NCBI GenBank assembly: GCA_016187025.1
Contig: JACPKM010000001.1
Span: forward strand, 1 to 64,000
Length of the DNA stretch: 64,000 bases
Source: Candidatus Daviesbacteria bacterium
GTDB taxonomy: Bacteria; Patescibacteria; Microgenomatia; Daviesbacterales; UBA10151
Direction: 5' to 3'
In this document: piece after piece, positions 8,519 through 18,200 of the stretch
Layout of the letters: every line of letters starts with the position of its first letter
Position numbering within the stretch: the stretch's first letter is position 1
Position numbers and translations under genes: made by a program
The notes under the pieces: generated by a model
Told to the model about the DNA's origin: nothing
Databases searched by the model: none
What the model saw: the letters and a program-made list of their open reading frames with translations, nothing else

Positions 8519-9838
8519 TTATTTAACGTCTTTTAATGAACCTAAAAATTCTAAATTAGAAAGGGTTCTGGAAAGTCTTTCCAAAAATATTTCTGTTCTT
8601 TCATTCTCATTTAAGATTCCCAGCATTCTTCTCATGATGACAATTTGTCTGTAAACTTCTTCTGTAAACAGTAGCTGCTCTTGCCTGGTACTGGAGCTTT
8701 CTATATCTATGGCTGGGTATACCCTTCTTTCAGCAAGCTGTCTTGACAGATGAAGTTCCATATTACCTGTACCTTTGAATTCCTCATAAATTAAATCATC
8801 CATCCTTGAGCCTGTATCAACCAGGGCTGTCCCAATAATGGTTAAAGATCCACCCTCTTCACAGTTCCTGGCTGCACCAAAAAAGTGCTTAGGGGGATAA
8901 AGTGCAACCGGATCAAATCCACCTGATAATGTTCTTCCAGATGGTGGGACGGATAAGTTATATGCCCTCCCGAGTCTGGTTACAGAATCAAGTAATATCA
9001 CTACGTCTTTACCCTGTTCAACTAACCTTTTTGCCCTCTCAAGCGCAATCTCTGCAGCTGTAGTCTGAGCTTCTGCCGGCTCATCGAAGTTTGATGAGAT
9101 TACATCCCCTTTGATAGATCTGGAGATATCAGTAACCTCCTCAGGACGCTCACCCACCAACACTGCCATCAAAATTACATCCGGATGATTTTTAGCAATC
9201 CCTGAGGCAATATCTTTTAAGATAGTTGTTTTACCAGCTTTAGGAGGAGAAACAACCAAACCTCTTTGACCAAAACCAATTGGAGCTACCAAATCTATGA
9301 CTCTTTGAGATAAGGGAGTTTTATCTGTTTCAAGTTTTAAATGTTTGTTAGGATAAATGGCTGTTAAATCTTCAAATTTAACTCTTTTTTTAGGCCTGCC
9401 ATCTGTGCCTATCATTTTATCAGCATCTTCTCCGTTTATTTTATTTACCTGAAGTAAACCAAAGTATCTCTCGTTTTCTTTTGGGGGTCTGGCTGCACCT
9501 TCAACCAAATCACCTGCTCTCAAACCAAATCTTCTGATTTGCGAAGCTGAAATATAGACATCCTTGTCAGAAGGAATATATTTTGGCCTTAAAAACCCAT
9601 GGCCTTCATCCATCACATCTAAAATTCCGTTTACCTGTTCTGTAGCAACATCTCTATCTTGGTAATCTCTGGAATTTTGATAAGTACCTCTTCTGAAACC
9701 TCTTTGGTAACCACTATAACCTTGTGTTTGAGGGTATTCATCAGTCTGATTTGTTGGAGGAGTTGTATCCTCTGGTTGATTCTCTTCTGCTTGTGAGGCT
9801 ATTTGTACCGGTTTAAATGATTTAGTTACACGAGGCAT
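8519..9838 (-). CDS. rho: Transcription termination factor Rho
   Basis: 439 residues. A low-complexity N-terminus (Gln/Arg/Gly-rich, about 1-68) precedes the cold-shock RNA-binding domain (about 69-150, with GHGFLRP). The RecA-like motor has Walker A PPKAGKTT (about 198-205), Walker B VVILLDSVTRLGRAYN and the Q-loop region. The C-terminal EEVYRQIVIMRRML is characteristic. It works as a hexameric RNA helicase that ends transcription. The disordered RG/Q-rich insert before the RNA-binding domain is longer than in E. coli. A degenerate AT-rich repeat precedes the start (9849-9880). Confidence 0.96.
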   Translation of the reverse strand: MPRVTKSFKPVQIASQAEENQPEDTTPPTNQTDEYPQTQGYSGYQRGFRRGTYQNSRDYQDRDVATEQVNGILDVMDEGHGFLRPKYIPSDKDVYISASQIRRFGLRAGDLVEGAARPPKENERYFGLLQVNKINGEDADKMIGTDGRPKKRVKFEDLTAIYPNKHLKLETDKTPLSQRVIDLVAPIGFGQRGLVVSPPKAGKTTILKDIASGIAKNHPDVILMAVLVGERPEEVTDISRSIKGDVISSNFDEPAEAQTTAAEIALERAKRLVEQGKDVVILLDSVTRLGRAYNLSVPPSGRTLSGGFDPVALYPPKHFFGAARNCEEGGSLTIIGTALVDTGSRMDDLIYEEFKGTGNMELHLSRQLAERRVYPAIDIESSSTRQEQLLFTEEVYRQIVIMRRMLGILNENERTEIFLERLSRTLSNLEFLGSLKDVK

Positions 9839-9942
9839 GGTTAGAAAAATTTACAATGTTCAATTTACAATGAATTTTTAAAGGGAATAAAAGTAGGGCA
9901 ACTACAGTCTAAGTAAACCACACTCTCTCATCCTTGTCAATA

Positions 9943-11118
9943 TTACACCTCAAACTGTCTCTTTTCCCAAATATAGTTTGGGTTGCTCCAATTTGCCTTA
10001 AATCCTTTTTTAAATCTTTGCATTCCTGCTCCTACTGGTAAAAATGCTACAGCTGCCCAGAATAGGGCCGGTAAACCGGTTTTTGGCAATTCTTTAGATT
10101 CATAACCTGCAGCAGCCATTACAATTCTTGGTGCAGCAGCTATACAAGTTACAATATTTCTATCAACTCTTCTTGTATATCCCTCTGGACAAACAGCCAC
10201 ATCTGCATATCTTACAGTTGCAGGTTGAGGGTTATTAATTGTTAGGTTTTGCACTGGTCTGTTATCGTTTACTATGTTTACATTACTATTACCAGAATTT
10301 CTGACTTCACTGTTTCCAGAGTTAACCACTGCTGCTACAGCTTGCTGTGGAGCACCTTGAGCAGGCTGAGGCTGAACAGGCTGTTGAATAATTGGCCTGG
10401 TACATCTATCTTTAGGAATCCCTAACTGTCTTGATTGATCTTCACCAGGACAAAATAGGTGACCCTCACATTGTATATTACCCCCGCAAAACTCACCTTC
10501 TCCAGCTTTTCTAACTTCTTGCTGTTGTTGAGGTTGCTGAACTACAAACCCGCACTCAGGTGCATTTGTTCTGGCTATACTGGTTCTTCTTCTTGCTCCA
10601 TTACAGCTGTTTACTTCTACATCCCAAACAGTATGGGTAGCCCAATCACATTCACCGAACTGATCCCTATTCCAGGTACAAGATGGGGCCGGCTGTGAAG
10701 GAGTATCTCCACAAACTCCACCTTGAAAATGAGCATTCCTTATTTGAAACTCTCCTCTACAGTTTTGCCAGACTTCATGAGACCAACCTGCTGCTGTATT
10801 ATCACATTCAGGATATTTAAATTCAAAGTCACAGGAAGGAGTAGGTTGAGTCGTGATTGATGGAGGCTGTGGTTGAGTGGGTTGTGACTCACTACTAGTA
10901 AAAGGCCTTTCTGCTGATTCAAAAAAAGTGGTAGAACTGCCATCTCCACCTGGAGCAGCAGCAAAAGGCCTTTCTTCAGATTCAAAAAATGTTGTGGAAG
11001 ATGCATCCCATTGAGCACCAACTATTTGATTACCTCTATCAAATAGGCCTTGCTGGCCTGCTATCAGCAAAACAATAGATGAGAAGCCAATTAGTAGAAA
11101 CCGGTAGAATTTTTTCAT
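9943..11118 (-). CDS. Cys-rich exported protein with LPKTG tail
   Basis: I chose the internal ATG at 11118 (MKKFYRFLLIG) because the longer frame overlaps the upstream stop codon. A signal-anchor helix leads into a mature region with two copies of a short STTFFES-ERPF repeat, Pro/Gln linkers and Cys-rich segments (CDFEFKYPEC, then CTWNRDQFGECDW). A Gln/Asn-rich stretch follows. The end has LPKTG, a hydrophobic helix and a basic patch, as in sortase substrates, but with about 20 extra residues after the basic patch. It belongs to one operon with the Tat-signal protein upstream. Function unknown; a covalently displayed or membrane-held surface protein is likely. No sortase gene is in the window. 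Confidence 0.68.
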   Translation of the reverse strand: MKKFYRFLLIGFSSIVLLIAGQQGLFDRGNQIVGAQWDASSTTFFESEERPFAAAPGGDGSSTTFFESAERPFTSSESQPTQPQPPSITTQPTPSCDFEFKYPECDNTAAGWSHEVWQNCRGEFQIRNAHFQGGVCGDTPSQPAPSCTWNRDQFGECDWATHTVWDVEVNSCNGARRRTSIARTNAPECGFVVQQPQQQQEVRKAGEGEFCGGNIQCEGHLFCPGEDQSRQLGIPKDRCTRPIIQQPVQPQPAQGAPQQAVAAVVNSGNSEVRNSGNSNVNIVNDNRPVQNLTINNPQPATVRYADVAVCPEGYTRRVDRNIVTCIAAAPRIVMAAAGYESKELPKTGLPALFWAAVAFLPVGAGMQRFKKGFKANWSNPNYIWEKRQFEV

Positions 11119-11119
11119 A

Positions 11120-11893
11120 TTAAGGATTATTCCGGCGGGCAATCTCATTTCTTCTACCTAATAAGAATCCCAGACCTATCATTAGACCGCTTCCCAAAAT
11201 AGCAGCAGGAAGCCACAAAAACTCTTCTTTTTTGCTAACTTCTACCGTTCCATATCCAGGTACTTGTGGAGTGCTTTCAGGCTTTGATGGAATCCGGGTT
11301 GAACTTGCAACAGGAGTTTCTCTTGGTGTACCAGCCTGAGTAGGCCGTGGGGTAGTTGACAGTTGCACAGTTGGAACTGGTTGAGGAGTGCCACTAGGAG
11401 ATGATTGTTTAGGATCCCAAACCATCAACATCTCATCTTTTTGATTGCCACAAGAGATTATTGTACTGGCAGAATCACCATTTTGCAAATCTTGTAGCCT
11501 TATACCTGCCCTTCTTTCACCGGGCAAAGCACTGGCCATCAGTTCTACATAATTTCTGTTTGTTGCAGGATCAATACCTTCTCCTCTCTCATTAGTTGTA
11601 ACTACTTTACTTTCAGGTTTTGCTTCAATTAAAATTCTTCTTCCTGATGCAGGTCCTAAAACTTGGTCTTGGTTGGGTTGAAATTGTGGTCTGCCGTCTG
11701 GCAAAGTTGCACCACCGTTATCTTTATAGTATTGGGCTCTTGGCAAAACTCTAACTCTACACTCTCCACTAGTTTGAGCATTTACTAAACTGGCACTTGC
11801 GAAAGCTAATACAGTAGCTTCTCCTATTGCGGTAGCGGATGTTTTGAAAAAAGTTCTTCTTGAAACTGGCCTGCTTTCAGGGCTGTTATTCAT
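11120..11893 (-). CDS. Tat-signal exported protein with C-terminal membrane helix
   Basis: The N-terminus has a twin-arginine motif (SRRTFFK, about residues 11-17), a hydrophobic stretch and a VNA signal-peptidase site, so folded export by the Tat pathway is expected. The mature part has two Cys residues (GECRVRVLP and IISCGNQ), a long Pro/Thr/Ser linker and a C-terminal helix (about 232-248) ending in RRNEIARRNNP, which would anchor it in the membrane. The fold is unrecognised. It starts 13 bases below a perfect sigma-70 type promoter and abuts the LPKTG gene downstream, so the two form an operon. Confidence 0.7.
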   Translation of the reverse strand: MNNSPESRPVSRRTFFKTSATAIGEATVLAFASASLVNAQTSGECRVRVLPRAQYYKDNGGATLPDGRPQFQPNQDQVLGPASGRRILIEAKPESKVVTTNERGEGIDPATNRNYVELMASALPGERRAGIRLQDLQNGDSASTIISCGNQKDEMLMVWDPKQSSPSGTPQPVPTVQLSTTPRPTQAGTPRETPVASSTRIPSKPESTPQVPGYGTVEVSKKEEFLWLPAAILGSGLMIGLGFLLGRRNEIARRNNP

Positions 11894-11905
11894 AATTTAT
11901 TGTGC

Positions 11906-11934
11906 ATTATACTATGGGTTCTACACTTTGTCAA
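11906..11934 (-). promoter_or_regulatory. Consensus promoter of the Tat/LPKTG operon
   Basis: The minus strand reads TTGACA (11929-11934), 17 bases, TATAAT (11906-11911). This exactly matches the housekeeping sigma consensus. The predicted start lies about 6 bases before the ATG at 11893, so the mRNA would be almost leaderless. Confidence 0.8.
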
Positions 11935-12012
11935 TAGTTTAGCTAATATAGATTATGAATGACTGAAAACCGAAAATTACAGGATAGGCAAACGGATACT
12001 ATAGAGAATCTA

Positions 12013-13287
<1,275 letters not shown>

Positions 13288-13510
13288 AAGTATTATTCCC
13301 GTAAATATTAGAGGATATTTATTAGAGGAGCACCAAAGAGGGGTAAACGCTCTGTAAGAAATAAAATAGCTAAAAATTCAGATATATAGGGCTTACTTTA
13401 GAAAACAGCTACATATATTAGTACTCTAGGACATTTATCTTTAAGAAGGCTGCCGTTTTTTTGAGCTATTATAGTGTTCAGTTAGCAAAATTTGAGGCTA
13501 TTTTGGGGTA

Positions 13511-13540
13511 TTGACAACAACTTCATTTTTGCTCTATGTT
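13511..13540 (+). promoter_or_regulatory. Promoter of a candidate small RNA
   Basis: TTGACA (13511-13516), 18 bases, TATGTT (13535-13540) on the plus strand. There is no protein-coding frame downstream on that strand; about 100 bases later an intrinsic terminator follows. Confidence 0.55.
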
Positions 13541-13546
13541 AGAAAT

Positions 13547-13646
13547 AGAGAACAATCTCTATCTGCTCTTGAGATTGTTTTCGAACTACATTAAAAAAAG
13601 GGGCATTGCTATTCGAGTCCGTCTGCGGTAGTAATGCTCTTTTTTT
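13547..13646 (+). ncRNA. Candidate small RNA of about 100 nt
   Basis: Between the promoter at 13511-13540 and a T7 run at 13640-13646 lie two hairpins. The first pairs CAATCTC (13553-13559) with GAGATTG (13571-13577). The second pairs GCATTGCTA (13603-13611) with TAGTAATGC (13629-13637) and has a 17-nt loop containing GAGTCCGTCTGC. The second hairpin with its T-run is an intrinsic terminator; preceding A's make it work in both directions. No open frame of note is present. I match it to no known RNA family. Confidence 0.45.
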
Positions 13647-13695
13647 GGATTAGTCATTGCCCTTATTGGGAACTAATCCCTGCCCTAGATTAGCC
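13647..13695. other. Structured non-coding segment with alternative pairings
   Basis: Two mutually exclusive helices are possible. GGATTAGT (13647-13654) can pair with ACTAATCC (13671-13678). Alternatively CTTATTGGG pairs with CCCAATAAG (13686-13694) and encloses CTAATC/GATTAG. Competing folds of this kind occur in RNA switches, but no regulated gene follows directly. Confidence 0.35.
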
Positions 13696-13739
13696 CCCAA
13701 TAAGAGTAACCACTTTCCAAAACCTCCGGTCTTTTATCT

Positions 13740-13784
13740 AAAATGAAGGTGTTGAGTCCGTCTGCCTCTCAACACCTTCATTTT
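13740..13784. terminator. 17-bp perfect hairpin, bidirectional terminator
   Basis: AAAATGAAGGTGTTGAG (13740-13756) pairs perfectly with 13768-13784 around an 11-nt loop. It directly follows the stop codon of the 49-residue gene on the minus strand. Its loop region shares the 12-mer GAGTCCGTCTGC with the small-RNA terminator 140 bases away. Confidence 0.65.
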
Positions 13785-13932
13785 AACCTCTAACCATTAA
13801 AATCAACCCTTGGTCTGCTTTACTCATCAACTTCCTTACCTGCTCTTTTATATCAGCTTCCGGCTGGTGTTTTGAAAATACTCTCCTTTTGACTACTGGT
13901 TTTGATGATCTAAATACCCTAAGGTTGAACAT
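13783..13932 (-). CDS. Small hypothetical protein, 49 residues
   Basis: An open frame of 49 codons runs from ATG at 13932 to TAA at 13783. The peptide is basic (MFNLRVFRSSKPVVKRRVF at the start) with a helical second half (EADIKEQVRKLMSKADQG). It has a promoter, TTGACA (13963-13968), 17 bases, TAGTTT (13940-13945), placing the transcript start a few bases from the ATG, and a strong hairpin at its stop. Promoter, frame and terminator together make a real gene likely, although no family is recognised. A nucleic-acid-binding role is only a guess from the charge. Confidence 0.5.
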   Translation of the reverse strand: MFNLRVFRSSKPVVKRRVFSKHQPEADIKEQVRKLMSKADQGLILMVRG

Positions 13933-14131
13933 TACATTAAAACTAGCATACTAAAAACTATTTGTCAAGTATTGTGTAACCTATAGGAAAATACAATATT
14001 AAAAAGATAAGGCCTCTAGTTAATAAAAAGGGGTAGTAACGATTAATTAAGTTGCTACAATAGGCTAATCAGCATACCTCTATTTTGTTGTTAACAATAA
14101 AAATTTAATTGTGGAAAACTAAAAACAGGTG

Positions 14132-14998
14132 TTAACCTAGAGGGGTTCCATAGACTAAATAACTAACTAAGTCTGTATTTAACTCTTGTAATTGATTGCG
14201 CCCAACCCAGTCAACTATGTCAGGGACCTCAGGCAAGGACTGATCTAGACTAATTCCAAACCGGACAGATCTTATAGATGCAGCAGGGACAGGTAAATCT
14301 TCCCCGTCGAAATCCCTTAGTAAAACTTGTGATAAATCCGGACTCACCCCATGTAATGGCCTAAAAAACCTGCCACTTTCCCATCTTTCAGCCACCATAG
14401 GACGACCATTTTGTAAAAACCTTACTAAATACCGTCTAATAAGGGCGGGATTGAAAGTGTCATCAGGGGTAGGATTTGCCACTTGTTTTGCAACTAGTAA
14501 CCCAACCCGGGTTTGAAAATCAACCCTTGCTCCTGCTATAAAATCTATTGATCTTGAAGGTTTAACCTCCCATATACCTGCTAAAGCCAGTTCCTGACAC
14601 CTTCCCATCCAGCCCCGCCTCTCTGGAAAATTATTAAGATCTGAGGTCGTACGGTCCAAATATTCCTCTTTTGCCCTTCCTGGGTAACCAAAAATCTGAT
14701 GTGCTGTGTCATGTTGATCTAGTACCCCACCCTCTTGATATAAAGTAGGAATTCCAGCTCTCCGAGCAACACCAGGATCATGAGGATACCAAAAAGGAGC
14801 AAACCAGAGAGGATATGTCCCGTAGTCGGCACGGACCATCTCTGTTTGAGCTGAAGCGGGAGTTATACTAGCTCCGGCAGCTAAAGCTAAACCCGTTACC
14901 ACGGCACCTCCCCATACTCTAAACACACCTCTGCGTGGCATCCGTGTTTGTCCAAAATCATCAATTCCTCTATCTGGTCCTACGTCTGACTCTATCAT
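14132..14998 (-). CDS. Tat-exported protein, possibly transglutaminase-elicitor-like
   Basis: 288 residues with a Tat signal (PRRGVFRVWGG, hydrophobic segment, PASAQT cleavage region, about 20-50). The mature part contains GWMGRCQELALAGIWEVKPS (about 132-151), followed by a segment ending DFQTRVGLLVAKQV. The Trp-x-Gly-x-Cys plus small helix plus Pro pattern resembles the active-site region of the transglutaminase-elicitor family (WxGxCHGWAxAA-x-EPxP), but the His/Gly/Trp positions after Cys are not kept. I therefore treat the family link as tentative. It stands apart from its neighbours and is likely secreted folded. Confidence 0.5.
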   Translation of the reverse strand: MIESDVGPDRGIDDFGQTRMPRRGVFRVWGGAVVTGLALAAGASITPASAQTEMVRADYGTYPLWFAPFWYPHDPGVARRAGIPTLYQEGGVLDQHDTAHQIFGYPGRAKEEYLDRTTSDLNNFPERRGWMGRCQELALAGIWEVKPSRSIDFIAGARVDFQTRVGLLVAKQVANPTPDDTFNPALIRRYLVRFLQNGRPMVAERWESGRFFRPLHGVSPDLSQVLLRDFDGEDLPVPAASIRSVRFGISLDQSLPEVPDIVDWVGRNQLQELNTDLVSYLVYGTPLG

Positions 14999-15047
14999 TT
15001 TTCCTAATTTTAGGGCTGAAACAAAACAGAAGCTATAATTTTTCTAA

Positions 15048-15962
15048 CTATTCAGTAAGTTTCCTGGCAAAAACCATTCTTCCTGCAGGAATCTGGAGGC
15101 TTTTTGTTACTTCAACTTGAACAGTTTTACCAATATTATCTGCAGAATCAGATACAACCACCATTGTGCCATCTTGCAAATACCCTACTCCCTGGTTTTG
15201 ATCTTTCCCGATATGGACAATTTTTATTGAAATTTTTTCTCCCGGGATAGCTATTGTTTTTACTGCATTTGCTAAATCATTCACATTCAAAACTGATACC
15301 CCCGAGATGGATGCAAGCCTGTTTAAATTAAAGTCTGTGGTGATAATCTTACCGCTTAAGCTTTTGGCAAGTTTCAGCAGCTTATCATCAACTTGCTTGG
15401 CAGCAACCTCTTTGTCCCAAATTTCAACCCTTAAACTCTTGAGCTTTTTAAGATCCTCAATCACCTCAAAACCCTTTCTTCCCCTCATCCTCTTTAGCTC
15501 ATCTGAGGAGTCTGCCACCTGCTGCAGCTCTGTTAAAACAAACTGGGGAATTAAAACTAACCCACTTACAAACCCAGCCTTGGCTATATCCAAAATCCTG
15601 GCATCAATTATGGCCGAGGTATCCACAATTAGAGGCTTGGTTATGGCTATTGTTCCGGTTGGTGAGGTGGTAGTACCAAATGAGTAGTTGTTACTAGTTG
15701 GGTTAATCCTGACAAATTGGTTTAAAACTTCTGAGGCAACTCTTGCAACTATTAGATTAAAAGCGTGAAGTGTAAACTTGGTCACACTGGCAGCAATATC
15801 TGAAAAGAGCACAAAACCTACAATCCAGGCCATAACAGTTATAAAGGTTTTGACAACAGTGGGATTTGCTCCCTCAACCGGTGGAACAAGCTCGGAAAAA
15901 ATTACTGCAAAAGTTGCAAAAATTGTCGCCACACTAAGGCGGAGTATCCACTTAATACGCAT
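15048..15962 (-). CDS. PIN-TRAM domain membrane protein (YacL-like)
   Basis: 304 residues: two hydrophobic segments (about 9-25 and 33-55), then a PIN nuclease-like domain from about 108 (IVDTSAIIDARI, with its first Asp; a later Asp in ITTDFNLNRLA) and a C-terminal TRAM domain (about 235-300, ending GRMVFARKLTE). Layout and length match YacL/YkrP-type proteins of Gram-positives and Patescibacteria. PIN domains cut RNA and TRAM binds RNA; the exact target is not known. It is read as a single gene; the region upstream is a gene graveyard. Confidence 0.88.
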   Translation of the reverse strand: MRIKWILRLSVATIFATFAVIFSELVPPVEGANPTVVKTFITVMAWIVGFVLFSDIAASVTKFTLHAFNLIVARVASEVLNQFVRINPTSNNYSFGTTTSPTGTIAITKPLIVDTSAIIDARILDIAKAGFVSGLVLIPQFVLTELQQVADSSDELKRMRGRKGFEVIEDLKKLKSLRVEIWDKEVAAKQVDDKLLKLAKSLSGKIITTDFNLNRLASISGVSVLNVNDLANAVKTIAIPGEKISIKIVHIGKDQNQGVGYLQDGTMVVVSDSADNIGKTVQVEVTKSLQIPAGRMVFARKLTE

Positions 15963-16089
15963 GAAATGAATTCCTTTAGCAGATAAAAGATCAAGTTAAA
16001 TAAATATCTGCTGTCCATATTCTCCCACACTCAGTAGTTAAAATACAACTTGCATGCAACAACCTTTTTCCGATGTTTTGAAATAGCTT

Positions 16090-16200
16090 CTAGTAGATTC
16101 TTGTAATAAGTTGGGTAAAAAGAAGTAATCCAAAAATTACTAACACTGCGCCAAACACCGGCTTTGCCCACTGCAGCCAAGGGCCTATCTTGTGGAGCCT
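16090..16200 (-). pseudogene. CcdA-like C-terminal remnant
   Basis: A 36-codon stretch between two stops encodes HKIGPWLQWAKPVFGAVLVI followed by FGLLLFTQLI. This resembles the last transmembrane helix and preceding linker of CcdA/DsbD-type thiol-disulfide transporters. No start codon or upstream helices remain, so it is a relic. The family call rests on one helix and its flank. Confidence 0.35.
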
Positions 16201-16398
16201 TTATACGCGTGATCTAAGGTCAAACAGTAAATCCCTGTTTTGCAGTTTTTTTCTGTCTGTAATAGCACACAGCTTGTGGGCAAACATACATTCAGGTGAT
16301 AGTGTAGGAATGGTGATGCCGTAGAAATCCTTATTAATGTATGTGTTAGGATATGCATCTTTTTCCTTTACACTCAGCAAATTTAACCTGTAGTAATT
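16201..16398 (-). pseudogene. AbiEii-like nucleotidyltransferase toxin remnant
   Basis: A 65-codon open stretch ending in TAA encodes DFYGITIPTLSPECMFAHKL and then CAITDRKKLQNRDLLFDL. This is the pattern of the C-terminal half of AbiEii/type IV toxin nucleotidyltransferases (MFAHKLxALxDRKxxxNRDLxD). The N-terminal nucleotidyltransferase core (GSxxxxD...D) is absent and there is no valid start, so the gene is broken. It is in the same frame as the CcdA-like relic, separated by one stop codon. An AbiEi antitoxin partner is not found nearby. Confidence 0.55.
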
Positions 16399-16847
16399 TT
16401 AGCTTCAAATCCTAAAACCCGAAGGAATACCCGAATATCAACAAAGTTATCCACATTTTTGGAATTTTGTATATTAGAAGATTTCCTTATTCGCGGAAAA
16501 ACTTTGACTATCCGAAGAAAAACTATGTTTATTCCCCAACCCTATAATAATAAATTATATATGTGTACTAGAATTTAAGTTAATATAAAAGCAAACTTTG
16601 TTAAAAAACCATTTTTTGAAAAACAATATTTTTGTTGATTAATAATATGAACAAGACTTTTACTCTTTCTTAAGATTAAGATTGTTTTAGTAGGCTTTTC
16701 TGTAAAATAGATTTACGATTACCTATTTGTAATCCTTGAATGAAAAACTTATCAAAGGTTATAACTATTAAAATCAGTAGCATTTTGTTATTTTTCGCTA
16801 GAAAAAATTATGAATATAGTGATAAAAACTCTAGCTTGTAGTAACTG
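16399..16847. other. AT-rich gene-free stretch with one DnaA-box-like site
   Basis: No supportable gene lies here. The stretch is strongly AT-rich and carries one TTATCCACA (16447-16455), identical to the consensus DnaA box. I see only this single box and no dnaA gene in the window, so origin function is not supported. Confidence 0.4.
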
Positions 16848-18158
16848 TTATTTTGTTAGCTGTTTAATAGCCTGAGTAAGAATTTTTGTATTATTAAAAG
16901 ATACTACATTACCAAAACCTAGTTTTTTAGCCTCATTGGCTCTTTTTTCTGGATTTCTTACCTCTCTTATCTCACCAAGAAGCCCTACCTCACCCATGAA
17001 CACGGTTTTGGGGTTAATAGTTAAATCTTTAAATGAAGAGGCTATTGCCATACATATACCTAAATCTGCGGCAGGTTCGGTTATTTTTAATCCTCCGGTT
17101 ACATTAACAAAGATATCCTGATCAAAAAGGGGTAATCTTAGACGTTTTTGAAGTACGGCGACCAAAAGCTGTAACCGGTTATTGTCAACCCCTGACCCGG
17201 TTCTTCTGGGAACAGGCAGAGAGGTTTTAGTAACTAATGCTTGTATTTCTACCAAAAGTGGTCTCAACCCTGTCATTACAACCACCACTGCAGAACCTGG
17301 TGCATCTATTTTAGTGTCTAAAAACAACTTAGAAGGATTTTTTACCTCAACCATTCCACCCTCCTCCATTTCAAATATCCCCACCTCATCAGTTGAGCCA
17401 AATCTATTTTTGGTAGCTCTTAATACCCTAAACTGATTGCCTGGATCACCCTCTAGGCTCAATACCACGTCAACCAAATGCTCCAGTGTCCTGGGGCCTG
17501 CAACTGTGCCTTCTTTTGTAACATGACCTACCAAAAAGATAGGAATATGCATCCTTTTTGCTAAACGTTGCAATCTATGGGCAGATTCTCTTACCTGCCC
17601 AACAGAACCTGCCACTGAATCCAAATCCTGGGTTTCTAATGTTTGAATTGAGTCAATTATGACAACTGAGGGTTTGTAATCCTCTATCAACCCAACAATG
17701 GTATCTACATCTGTTTCGTTTAAAACAGAGATATTTGCCTTTTGTTTGATCCTCTCTACTCTTATTTTTATCTGCCTTGCAGACTCTTCTCCTGCAACAT
17801 ACAATGATTTGTTAATATTAAGAGCAAGCTGGGTTAGAAGAGTTGATTTTCCTATTCCTGGATCTCCTGCTACTAAGATTAAAGAGCCATACACAATTCC
17901 TCCTCCTAACACTCTGTTCAGCTCACCTATACCAGAATCTATCCTTTTATAATCCAGCTTGTCAACCTCACTCAAATTAACAATCTCTGCCCTTTTACCA
18001 GCTATACTGCCTCCATCTTGTGCTTTGGCACCCCGACCTACCTGCTCTACCTCCTCGACAAAAGAGTTCCAGCTATCGCATTGGGGACATTTCCCAAGAT
18101 AGGTTGAGGATTTGTAACCACATTGCTGACAAGTGTAAACAGTGGTAAGCTTAGCCAT
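16848..18158 (-). CDS. radA: DNA repair protein RadA (Sms)
   Basis: The frame is open from 18200, but the ATG at 18158 begins the canonical MAKLTTVYTC. A C4 zinc finger (C10, C13, C24, C27), a RecA-like core with Walker A GDPGIGKST, the RadA-specific KNRFG motif and a C-terminal Lon-protease-like domain are all present at full length (436 residues). RadA drives branch migration in homologous recombination. It is immediately downstream of rpsA on the same strand, 42 bases from that stop codon, so the two genes may share a transcript. Confidence 0.95.
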   Translation of the reverse strand: MAKLTTVYTCQQCGYKSSTYLGKCPQCDSWNSFVEEVEQVGRGAKAQDGGSIAGKRAEIVNLSEVDKLDYKRIDSGIGELNRVLGGGIVYGSLILVAGDPGIGKSTLLTQLALNINKSLYVAGEESARQIKIRVERIKQKANISVLNETDVDTIVGLIEDYKPSVVIIDSIQTLETQDLDSVAGSVGQVRESAHRLQRLAKRMHIPIFLVGHVTKEGTVAGPRTLEHLVDVVLSLEGDPGNQFRVLRATKNRFGSTDEVGIFEMEEGGMVEVKNPSKLFLDTKIDAPGSAVVVVMTGLRPLLVEIQALVTKTSLPVPRRTGSGVDNNRLQLLVAVLQKRLRLPLFDQDIFVNVTGGLKITEPAADLGICMAIASSFKDLTINPKTVFMGEVGLLGEIREVRNPEKRANEAKKLGFGNVVSFNNTKILTQAIKQLTK

Positions 18159-18200
18159 AAAGGTATTATACAGGAAAATTATTTTAGAGATGCGAAGCAT

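Noticed and set aside
16399..16847. Replication origin
   Set aside because: One consensus DnaA box and high AT content are not enough; no box cluster and no dnaA, dnaN or rpmH is visible.
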